From: Symbiodinium sp. CCMP2592
Taxonomy: Eukaryota; Sar; Dinophyceae; Suessiales; Symbiodiniaceae
Length of the DNA stretch: 64,000 bases
Reading direction: 5' to 3'
NCBI GenBank assembly: GCA_905221615.1
Contig: CAJNDT010006006.1
Coordinates: 211,474-275,473 of the forward strand
Below are positions 41,184 through 51,800 of this stretch, one piece after another. Position numbers and translations under genes: made by a program. A model generated the notes under the pieces. That model was not told the DNA's origin. It saw only the letters and a program-made list of their open reading frames with translations, and made no database searches. Position 1 is the stretch's first letter; each line of letters begins with the position of its first letter.

Positions 41184-42961
41184 GCCAGCGCATGTCCGCG
41201 CCCAGAATCATTTTCGTTTTAGAGTTTAATAGGGCTGTGAAGGGAGAGCAACTGCCATCCATATTCTGTACGTGAACACTGTTGTCGTTAGCTTTTTGTC
41301 CGTGAGCCATGGACCGACTTGTTCTGCTTCTGCTTTCCTTCCTGCGCTGGAAGGTCAGTGGAAATTCATGCCTATCGTGCTTTGCTGTTTTTGGCTGCCC
41401 CGTATAGGGTGCCTGTTGATGACCTGCAAGGCAGGCTAAGTTTCAAGCCACCACGTGCCCATTCCTTAGCGAGTCTTATTAATCATTGTTGTCGCTGTGT
41501 CACGTTGCGGTTGCTACACGGCTTCGTCCTGTTGCTAGTTTGTACCTGTGGCTGCTGCGTCCAGTGGAGTTCTCAAATTAATGTGTGAGTGCATGTGCGA
41601 GTTCATGACTTGGTTATTTGTCGATGTGGCCAGGGATCTGCGTCTGGAGCACATGTCCTTCCCCCTTGGTTTTGGCCTTACGAAAACTGCAAACAGTCTT
41701 GCTCTATTTTGGTGCTGTCGCGGAGATGATGAGTCGCATCTGCGACGCAGTCCGTGTCCAGCGTCCTCGGGGAAGCCAATTGTCCTGTTGCATGTTCGCG
41801 AGGCAATGTCTCGTCGCCGGGCCATGTGATAGTCTCGGCTGCTGGCCTGCAAACGTTACTGCTGCATTTCCATATTCTCGAGGACATGGTGTCCGTAGTG
41901 CAGCCCACCTCCAAAAGTTTCAGGGAAGCCAGTTGTCAGGCAAGGTGTTTTTTGTTGGTTACATAAAAATGCACGACCATTAGGCAATTAGGCAGTTCGT
42001 ATAACTCCGACGACGGATGTTCTTGTCTTAGTTTTTGTTGACGTGTGTAAGTGACTGGGGATGAGTGGAATGCGTTGGCTCCGAGGCTGGCCCCGCCCAA
42101 GTGCATCGCCAAGACAGATGTTTGTTGTTCTTGGTGTGCAAACATACGATACTCAGTTGGTTGGCAGTTCCCTGTCGAGGATCAGGCCTTGCCAAGGAGA
42201 AGGCGTGCCCAGTTTGTTGTTCATCCTTCCGTGAGCAAAAGTACGGCCCTCGAGAGCAGGTGAATCTGTTTGCCTCAGGTCTTTGTTATGTTTTGATTTG
42301 CGATCGCAAATTACAGGTGGGCATTCGTGTTAAGCGTTTGCACCATGCACGTCTCTCAGGCTGCTGAGTTTGTCGTGCTTGGCGTGGTCTATGTGTCACA
42401 AAGCTTTTGTATCGTTTTGCTGTTCCATGTTCCTCGCATGAAGGTGTGATCCTCAGCCACCGCAGTCAAAGCAGCGTGTGTCTCGCATAAACACGATGAC
42501 ACGATGGCAGAGATGTCAAGAAGTTCAAGCAGGGCAGGGCTTTTCTGTGTTATTAGCTGCAGCTGCGAGTACATGTCGATTCTGCTTGTGGTTGATGCGG
42601 TGACGCGCCGGTTTTCTATAGGACTCCGTGGCAGTGATGGCTAACCGGGAACACCTCGTGTGACACTTAATTGAGTTTCTGTTGCGCTTGATGCTGTTGA
42701 GCTGCTCGCCCAGTGCTGAACCCTGGCGGCTTTTGCTTGGTCGGCTTTAGTGTTCGTCGTGCCATTAACAGTTGGTCCCAACCAATTCCAGGCGAAGGTT
42801 TGGACTAAAACAGACGAGTTTTTCCGAGAATAGGGTTCGAGTAAGAATGGGCACAGGATGCCATACTGGTATCATGAGTCCCCCTAATCCAGGAACCTTG
42901 TCTTTTCTGAGTAAGTGAGCATATGAGTTCGCCGGCCTTTGAGAGATAGCCCTAAGCCCTT
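41184..42961. other. No supported gene
   Basis: Overlapping frames of 60-120 codons occur on both strands between 41300 and 42400 without motifs. No terminal repeats were seen. Confidence 0.4.
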
Positions 42962-43072
42962 CCCAGTCCAGAAAGTAGATCCCTTAATGGGGGCTCCTAT
43001 AACGGACCCTTGAGTAGTTTGGGGTCCGAAATTAGCGGATCTGCTTTTCAGATCCTCCGCCGGGGGTCTCGG
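42962..43072. mobile_element. MITE family A copy (ends worn)
   Basis: cccagtccagaaagtagatcccttaatgggggctcctata...gaaattagcggatctgcttttcagatcctccgccgggggtctcgg. The left end has lost the GACCCC block. Confidence 0.75.
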
Positions 43073-43190
43073 TAACCATTCCTGAGCCCGAAGCCCCCAA
43101 GAATAGCTTAGCAATATTATTGAGTAACACACTATTCTAGTGGCACACAAAGCTGTAGCATATTGCGGCTTCGGTCCTCTCCTGTTCCCG

Positions 43191-43358
43191 GGCCCTTGTG
43201 CCCTTGTGCCCTTGTGCCCTTGTGCCCTTGCGCCCTTGCGCCCTTGTGCCCTTGTGCCCTTGTGCCCTTGTGCCCTTGTGCCCTTGTGCCCTGTGCCCTT
43301 GTGCCCTTGTGCCCTTGTGCCCTGGTGTCCTTGTGCCCTTGTGCCCTGGTGTCCTTGT
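43191..43358. repeat. GCCCTTGT octanucleotide array
   Basis: About 20 copies of GCCCTTGT, a few GCCCTTGC and GTCCTTGT. Because 8 is not a multiple of 3, all frames stay open and give Pro/Cys/Leu/Ala ORFs that are artefacts. The same array occurs at 59640-59890. Confidence 0.95.
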
Positions 43359-43449
43359 GCACTGGCATCGGGCTTGTCAAGCTGATATGAAGTTTCGAAC
43401 GCCTCGCTTTCGTTCCTGTTCTTTTGCTGATGATGCCAGGATGCTTAGA

Positions 43450-43586
43450 GCATGTGTATTTATGTTTATATGTGTACATGAATATATTTACCTTTATATG
43501 TATGTGTATATAAGTATGTTTGTATGTATGTTTATATATTTATATGTTTACATGTGTACATGTATGTACATGTATATGTGTACATG

Positions 43587-43615
<29 letters not shown>
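43450..43615. repeat. TG/TA microsatellite
   Basis: tgtatttatgtttatatgtgtacatg...(ta)n. Alternating purine-pyrimidine. Mirrored by 59225-59630. Confidence 0.9.
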
Positions 43616-43617
<2 letters not shown>

Positions 43618-43676
43618 GGAGCGTGGGGGCAGCACCTCACAGTTGCGCGGTGCGTCGGTGCACCGCATGCAGCTCG

Positions 43677-43795
43677 GTTGCGCCGATGCGCCAGCCAGTG
43701 CGCCGTTTCGCCGCTGGAACACGGATGCGCCGATGTACCGGTGCGCCGGTGCGCCGACCCACCACATGGATGCGCCGGTGCGCCGACGCCGGTTG
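43677..43795. repeat. GC-rich GTGCGCCGA-type repeat
   Basis: Degenerate gatgcgccggtgcgccga units, about 9-bp periodicity, joining the microsatellite to the minisatellite. Confidence 0.7.
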
Positions 43796-43827
43796 CACCG
43801 CTTGCGCCAACTGCGCAGCTTGTGGAG

Positions 43828-45395
43828 CCTTGGACTGATGGGGCGCCCCTGATTTTAAAATCAGAACTCTTACCACCCTTGAACTCCGAGGATGGAGCCT
43901 TGGACTGATATGGCGCCCCTGATTTTAAAATCAAAACTCTCACCACCCCTTGAACTCCGAGGATGGAGCCTTGGACTGACGGGGCGCCCTTGATTTTGAA
44001 AAAACAGAACTCTTACCACCCTTGAACTCCGAGGATGGAGCCTCGGACTGATACGGCGGTCCTGCCTTTAGAAGCAGAAGTCTTATCACCTTTGAACACC
44101 CCTGATTTTAAAATCAGAACTCTTATCACCATTGACCTCCGAGGATGGAGCCTGGGACTGATGGGACCCCCTGGGTTGAAAATGAGGATGGAGCCTGGGA
44201 CTGATGGAGCGCCCCTGGCTTGAAAATAAAAACTCTAATCACCCTTGAACTCCGAGGATGAAGCCCTGGCATGATGGGGCATCCCTGATTTCAATATCAG
44301 AAGTCTTATCGCCTTTGAACTCCGAGGATGGAGCCTTGGACTGATGGGGTGCCCCTGATTTTAAAATCAGAACTCTCACCACCCTTGAACTCCGGGGATG
44401 GAGCCTCGGACTGATGGGGCGGTCCTGACTTTAAAACCAGAAGTCTTATCACCCTTGAACTCCGAGGATGGAGCCTCGGACTGATGGGGCGCCCCTGATT
44501 TCAATATCAGAACTCTTATCACCATTGAACTCCGAGGATGGAGCCTGGGACTGATGGGGCGCCCCTGGATGAAAAATGAGAACTCTTACCACCCTTGAAC
44601 TCCGAGGATGGAGCCTCGAACTGATGGGGCGCCCCTGAGTTTAAAATCAGAACTCTTACCACCCTTGAACTCCGAGGATGGAGCCTCGGACTGATAGGGC
44701 GGTCCTGTCTTTAAAACCAGAAGTCTTATCACCCTTGAACACCCCTGATTTTAAAATCAGAACTCTTATCACCATTGACCTCCGAGGAAGGAGCCTGGGA
44801 CTGATGGGACCCCCTGGATTGAAAATGAGAACTCTTATCACCCTTGAACTCCGAGGATGGAGCCTGGGACTGATGGGACCCCCTGGATTGAAAATCAGAA
44901 CTCTAATCACCATTGAACTCCGAGGATGGAGCCTGGGACTGATGGGGCGGCCCTGATTTTAAAATCAGAACTCTTACCACCCTTGAACTCCGAGGATGGA
45001 GCCTTGGACTGACGGGGCGCCCCTGATTTTAAAATGAGAACTCTTACCACCCTTGAACTCCGAGGATGGAGCCTCGGACTGATGGGGCGCCCCTGATTTT
45101 AAAATCAAAACTCTCACCACCCCTTGAACTCCGAGGATGGAGCCTTGGACTGACGGGGTGCCCTTGATTTTGAAAAAACAGAACCCTGACCACCCTTGAA
45201 CTCCGAGGATGGAGCCTTGGACTAATGTGGAGCCCCTGATTTCAGAATCAGAACTTTTATCACCATTGAACTCCGAGGACGGAGCCTCGGACTGATAGGG
45301 CGGTCCTGTCTTTAAAACCAGAAGTCTTATCACCCTTGAACTCCGAGGATGGAGCCTCGGACTGATGGGGCGCCCCTGATTTTAAAATCACAACT
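43828..45395. repeat. 70-bp minisatellite with three palindromes per unit, about 22 copies
   Basis: The unit starts gaactccgaggatggagcct and runs 69-71 bp. Each unit carries CCGAGG-atggag-CCTCGG (6-bp stem), GGGGCGCCCC (palindrome) and CTGATTTTAAAATCAG (16-bp palindrome). Many copies vary in the stems. Some keep pairing (CTGATTTCAGAATCAG near 45236), others lose it (gggcggtcctg). Two copies are shortened near 44090-44190. Open frames on both strands are repeat translations. It ends 360 bp before the copia element's first hairpin. Confidence 0.9.
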
Positions 45396-45752
45396 CTATT
45401 CATGTTTATATGTATACATGTGTACATGTATATGTGTATATGTGTATGGGTAATTTTAACGCTACGCCGCCCGCCTCGGCTGTGTAGCGGCAGGGCGAGG
45501 GGGCAGTCGATGTTTTTTTATGTCTTTGTTTTCCTGCAAACCAGTTAAGGCCTTCCAGCCATGCCGCCCGGAGCAAGAAAAAACAACACAGAAAGAGCCT
45601 GAAAAGAAAGACAGGCAGTGGATTGACGACGCAAAAGCCAATGCGGGGGCGAGGAAGACGAAACGAGGGCGGGGAGAAGAAGTGGGAGCAGGAAAGAGGG
45701 AAGAAAAAGGGGGGGAGGGGGGGGACACCTGTGGAGGTACCCGTTCGGTACT
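45396..45752. other. Microsatellite end and purine-rich leader
   Basis: tatgtttatatgtatacatgtg... to about 45445, then GC-rich sequence and a purine-rich tract (45590-45725) ending in G runs. No supported gene. It may include the 5' end of the copia element, but I could not find an LTR matching the 3' side. Confidence 0.45.
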
Positions 45753-45844
45753 CTCTACACAGGTGGAGGCAACCGGAATACCCGGTGTGCTTCACTCAGG
45801 TGAAGATGACCGGAGTCTCTCCGGCACACTTCACTCAGGTGAAG
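45753..45844 (+). promoter_or_regulatory. Leader hairpin cluster of the copia element
   Basis: Four hairpins in 92 bp: 45753-45768 (CTCTAC-ACAG-GTGGAG, one G-T pair), 45790-45805 and 45829-45844 (both CTTCAC-TCAG-GTGAAG), and 45810-45824 (CCGGAG-TCT-CTCCGG). They lie 47-138 nt before the ATG of the polyprotein, so they would be in the mRNA leader if it begins upstream. Role unknown. Confidence 0.7.
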
Positions 45845-45890
45845 ATAACCGGAAGAGGTTTCTCCCGGGGCTCGATCCAAGAACAGCGCA

Positions 45891-48800
45891 ATGGCTAGCC
45901 ACTCTGCGACTATCTTTGAGCATGAAGGAGGAGATGATGACTACCTCCTCCACGGAAATGAATCTTTCGCGACTAATCATCGTCATCTCAATGAATTACA
46001 CCGTCTTTCAGCTTTCCAGCAGGTGACCACCAAAGTACCTCCATCTTATGATGGTAGAAGCAGTTGGTTTGCCTATGAAGATGCGATCGATGACTGGTGT
46101 GACATTACTGAGCTAGACAATGATAAGCGTGGACCAGCTTTGAGAAATCGGCTAGAAGGTGAAGCAGCAATCCACAAGAGACTTCTCGACAGAGATCGCC
46201 TGAAGGACCCGAACAACGGAGTGAAGTACTTCAAGAGTTTCCTGCGGCCGCTTTTCGTGAAGGGAGCAGCGAATGTTTTTCTCTATCGCTTCCAGCAGTT
46301 CATGAACATGCACCGTGGGAACGGAGACATGCTTCGTTGGATTACCAGGTTTCAACTCTCTGTTCAGAGAATGCAAGAAGCGTGGAACGATACCTATCTG
46401 CCGATCGAGGACCCGAACAATGCAGAGGTCAGAGCTTTCATAGTAGGACTTCCTCCAGAAGAACAAGAAAACCTTACGCCAGCTCAGGCAATGGAGAGAG
46501 CCAACGAACGGCTCAGAGAGCAGCATGCTCGGACCATTCCGATCACGCCCAACCTGGTCGCTTTGATCTTTGTGTCCCTGTCTGATCTGACACAGGATCA
46601 GCGTCAGGTGTTGACATCACTGATGGCGCATCGGAACCGAGTCCTGGCTGACTACAACACGGCCGAGCTTCGCGAAGTCTACCTGGAGATCTTCTGTACG
46701 ACCAAGACTACCGTCGACAATCCACTCCTCGCTCCTTCCGGCCACGGTGGCCGCAAGACCTTCCTTGTGATCGATGAAGGATATTTGAACGATCATGAAG
46801 GCTACTGGGTCGAGGACGAGGAAGATGGCACCGAAGGTTTCCTCGAAGCGGATGAGGACGCCTTCTGGGTCTACGACGACGAGAACTATTCATGGTTCCA
46901 GCGGCGCTTCCAAGGCCGCAAGATGAGGCGCGGATTCAAGGGCCACCGTAAAGGCAAAGGAAAAGGTGGCAAAGGATCCAAAGGAAGGCGCTTCTTCAAA
47001 AGGAAGAAAGGCAGGTCACATCTTGCCGAAGAATCAGAAGCATGGCAAGCAGAAGGACAATGGCAAGATTACCAGTGGAGCGATCAGTCCTGGGATGACT
47101 GGTCCTGGTACGAGTCTGAGGAATCCTATGCAGCCAAAGGAAAAGGAAAGAAAGGAAAGAAGGGCAAAGGAAAGAGCAAGTTTGGCAAGGATGGAAAAGA
47201 TGGAAAGTCCGGAAAAGACGGACAGAGCCAGCTTGCTGATGCTGCCCCGAGCGGCACCACAGCCGCCACAACCTTCTTCGTTGAACATCTCAACACTCCG
47301 AACTTTTCTTTCATGGCCACCGAAGAGAAGATCAATGAGATCGAGGAAGCCTTCATCTCTCAGCCCTTGACGCCGACCGCGATGGTGTTGGACCTGGGAT
47401 GCACGAGAGCAATGGCTTCGAGAGTGGCCGCACAGGACCTCATGGAGTTCTGTGACAAGAACCAGAACTGTGGCATATGGTACACCATTGCTGAGACCAC
47501 TTCTCAGTTCACCTTTGCCAATTCCGAGTCTACCAAATGCAACCAGAAGTTGGTCATTTGCATGTACGACCGGGACTTTGCAGTTCAATCCACAGAGTTC
47601 GACATTGTGGAACAAGGGCATGTTCCCATTCTCATGTCCTTACCTCAGATGCGCAATCTTCGTTTCCAGTTCGAGCTCCATCCGGAAAAGGCCTTGCTCA
47701 GCAGCCCTGTGCTGGGAATCAAGGATGTGAGGCTGAAGGTTGCACCCAGCTCACACTTGGTACTTGATCTTCTTGAACTCAGTCAGCTGATGTGGAATGT
47801 GCGTTTCAGCAAGCATAAGAAGTCGAGCTTCCTCACCTACTTCTCCCACTACGAGTACGGCTTCCATCAGAAGACCGAGGGATGCTGTTCTCATGAACAG
47901 GTACCCGACAATCTCGTGTTGGCGACTGATGATGAATGGGTGATCAACGAAGCCGACATGGAAATGATTCGCATCCACAAGAAGATGAGAAGAGTCAAGT
48001 ACGAACCCAAGGCGGGTTATGTGCCAATTCCGTTGGAGTATCTGGACACCAAGCGCAAGACGATCATGGAGTTCTCCAAGGGAAAGAGCGTTACTCAAGA
48101 AGATGACTGGCGTTCTTCTGAGCTTTCTTCAACAAGAACTACTGACTCTTGGAAAGGCAAGACCATTTTCAAGATTCTGCCTGGTGGCATCGAGAGTAGA
48201 ACCTCGGTGCCAGCCAAGTCCAAGGATCCAACCCGTGGAAAGGTAGGATCTCCAGAGGACATGGTTAGCGCAGGTAAGCCTGAAGACAGCTCGAAGAACA
48301 CAGGAGCATCCGGAAGCTTTCCTCAGGGAAAGGCACCGGCAAAGAGAAGGATTCGAGCCAAGGGAAGCTTTCCACAGGGAAAGGCACCCGAGGAACCGGC
48401 TCCTCCTCCTCTTGCTCCTGAGGATGATCCGGATCTTCAAGAGTACGAACCTTCCGAACCGGGGGATGCAGATTTGCTTCCTCCGAGTCCTCCGAAGGCC
48501 CCAGAGCCACAGTCGCTAGAACCTAGGAGGATCGCGCTTCCGTTGCCAGGCCACGAGGTCTCAAGGGCTTCTCCGCAGTATCAGCGCATGTTGGAAAAGC
48601 TGAACAATGATGTTGAGCTTTACAAGTTGCATGTGAAGCATTACCACATGAGTCCTGCTCAGTTTCGACGCAGGACCAGCATGCTTGGTCTGCCAGGAGA
48701 GATCTATGACAAGTACGACCGCATTGTCAAAGGCTGTCGTGTTTGCAGCACCTCGGTGCCTACGCCTCCGCGAGCCAGAATCGCAGGGTTAAGAGCATCA

Positions 48801-51800
48801 TCCTTCGGTGATCTCATTTTTGTTGATCATGAAGAAATCAAGTTCGGTACTAAAGCCTACTTGGCTTTGGTCATCATTGATGGTGCTTCAAATCTTCTGT
48901 GGGCTACGGCTCTTACAAGCCTGGAAGCGCCAGAGACTCTGGGAGCTTTTAGACAATGGACAGAGGAGAACAACTGCGTTCCTAAGGGAATCGTAGGAGA
49001 TCAAGCATTTTTCACGCCACAGTTCATGTCTTACTACAAGTTCCATGGCATTACTCCGTATCCATGTGGACCACGGACTCCTTGGCCTAATCGAGCTGAG
49101 ACCGCAGTGCGTCTTTTCAAGCGCACCTGGGCAATCATGGCCAAGGCCTTAGCTGATGAGGGTTATGCAGAGAAGGTGACTGTTCGTCAAGCAGTCAAGA
49201 AGGTGGCTTGGGCAAGAAATTGCCAGCTTACCGTCTCAGGCTATTCTCCTTTGGAGATAGCTACAGGAAGACGGCCACCAGACTTGTTTGATGTCGAGAA
49301 CAGTTCTCCTGAACAGCTCTCTGCTGAACCTGCCGAGGAGGATCGAACCACTCTGGAACTCCAGAGGATTGCCATGCGGGCTCATCAAGAGGCTAGACAA
49401 TCACTTGACCTTCGGAAGGACCTTGCACGGAGAGTCATGCCGTCTGATGGTCCTTACTCGAAGGGTGACCGCGTGTTTGTTTGGCATAAGGATGAGTCGA
49501 AGAAGAAGTCTGAAGGAACCTGGGTCAGAGGCATAGTTGTGTCACAGGAAGGTGCCATGGTGTTGGTTGAAGTTCATCGTGCCGTTCTTCGGGTTAATCA
49601 GTCGAAGGTCAGGCGTGATGGAGATCCGTGGCATGATGTGGCCATTCCTCTGAAGAAAGATGAGGTCCCGAGACGCTCTTCTCAGGAAGAGGCACTCGAC
49701 CGCATCGGCGACGATATTCTTGATCGTGCCGGTTCTGGGTTCTGCTATGAGCATGAGATCTGTTACCACACTCTCACTTCAGGCAAGAGCGATTTCGTTG
49801 AGATCACACCTCGCCTCACCGGGCTTACTGCGTGCACAGTCCATTCTGGACTTGATGCGAGTGAACCTGTGTTGTTTGGTGAATGGAGCGCCAAGTCTAT
49901 CCAATCTTCGATTGAGGCCGCTTGGCGAGTGATCTTGAAGGCAGAGCCTAATCACATTTTTATTCATCCTGTCATCCCTGATGGTTGGACCAGGAAGGCC
50001 ACCAATGCCTTCTGGCACTTTTGTGCCGAAGTCTGCCGTTGGCAAGATGACAAGGGTGATGGATACTTCGTGACCATCATGTATCCTTCTCATTGTGGGT
50101 TTTGGCTTTCGCAGAGTAGTCGCTCGCTGAAGTGGAGGAGAGGACTTTCATTCCACACCTTCAAGAACCGTGGTGTACTTCCTTCAGGGGGAGATGACCA
50201 CGGTAAGCGTCAGCATGGTGAGCTTTCTTTTCTCACTAATCTGCCTGATGGATCATTTGGCCGTTTGGAGTCGTTGGAAGAAGGCTATGACTCTGCTAAC
50301 GCACTTGATCCAAGGTTTGCTGTGCTGCTTTCGCAGTGTCTTGTGGGTGATGAACGATCAGATCTCCGACAATGTTACTTGTTCGAAGATATCTTTGAGG
50401 ATTTTGATGATGGAACACTGTGTGCGTTGTGTTTGCGATCAGACCGCAATTCAGAGGCTTTACCGGTTCTTCCGTCAGAAGCAGAGTACTCATTACTCTC
50501 AAACAATGACAAAGGGAAGCTTCCGACACCTCTGAGGTTTGTTGCGCCGCAGCGGTTTGTTACATCGTCTTTGGTCCAGACTCTGTCATATGTTGACAGT
50601 CTCCTTCCAGGTACTGAGTTGGAAGTTCACACGACCACATCGTCTGACGCGGTCGCCTTGCGGCCAATGATTAAGAATGTGCGCGTGCTAACTCTGCCGT
50701 ATCTGGAGTTTGAGTACTGTAACGTCTACAGGGGGACTCAAGGGAAAACACTCCCTTTGGTTCATCGTCATCCTGATGCTGTTGTCATTTTGTGGCAGAA
50801 GGGTGACATGAATCATGTTTTTTTCGTGACGATGGCACAGTTGCTTCCTTGCCTTAAGGATATGCAATCAACGCACTGGTCCATGATAGTGTTCTGGAAT
50901 GAGTCACAGAACAACACTTCCAGACGCGGGCCTGATGTTGGCTTGGACTTCACGGACCAGCCAGCGCCGGCCCCGGTTGCACCGCAACCGCCAGCCACAG
51001 ACGACGATGTGGACAATCCAGGATATGAGGATCCACACGGTGATATGCCTGTGGACGATGAGGAAATGCCACTACAGCATCCAGAGCAGGATTTAGATGA
51101 TAATCCTGTTGAGTTGCATGTCGGTGGTGACCCTCCGTCACAACCTCCTGGAGGCGGTACTCATGTACCGGTACCAGGGGGAGATGATGATTCCGACCTG
51201 GATCACGATCCGGACGGTGATGGACATCCGCCAGGAGGCGGTCCTCAGGGACCGGGACCTGGTTATGGTCCGTCACCGGAAGAGCCTCCTCTTCCGATGG
51301 AGTTTCACGAGGAGTCGCCTCCTCCTGGAGGTCCTCCCGATTCTCCTGGGGCTCCGCCTCAGTTTGCGAACCCGGATCAGGTTCTTAGTCCACCGATGCC
51401 GTGGCCGGCACCACCTTCACCTATTGTTCCTGTTCCAATTCCGCCGCATCCTCACTTTCCGGTGCCACAGAGTATGCGACCGCCGTCGCCTCGCAATGTG
51501 TCTCAGACACGTGCCAGAGGCACACATCCTGAAGATGTGTCTAAGGCCAAGTCACGTACTGTTGTGGGACCTCCGGTTGTGTTGTTGCCTGGGCAGTCTG
51601 CGGGAAAGAAGGATCCCGATCCGTCGGGTGACTTTCCAGGTTTTCACGAACCTGCTTCCTCTTCTTCTGATCCGGCTCCTGTTCCTGGTTTGCCGGTGAC
51701 TGAGGGGGAATGTCCTATCCAGCAAACCCCACTCCCGGAACCCACCCCGGAACCGCCGGTGCCGGAAACTGGTGAGGATACTGATTCGGATGCCACAGTC

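Noticed and set aside
43132..43908. Pro/Cys/Leu-rich open frames on both strands
   Set aside because: Artefact of the GCCCTTGT array, open in all frames because 8 is not a multiple of 3.
44656..45333. Repetitive 85-119-codon frames on both strands
   Set aside because: Translations of the 70-bp minisatellite; no conservation across unit variants.
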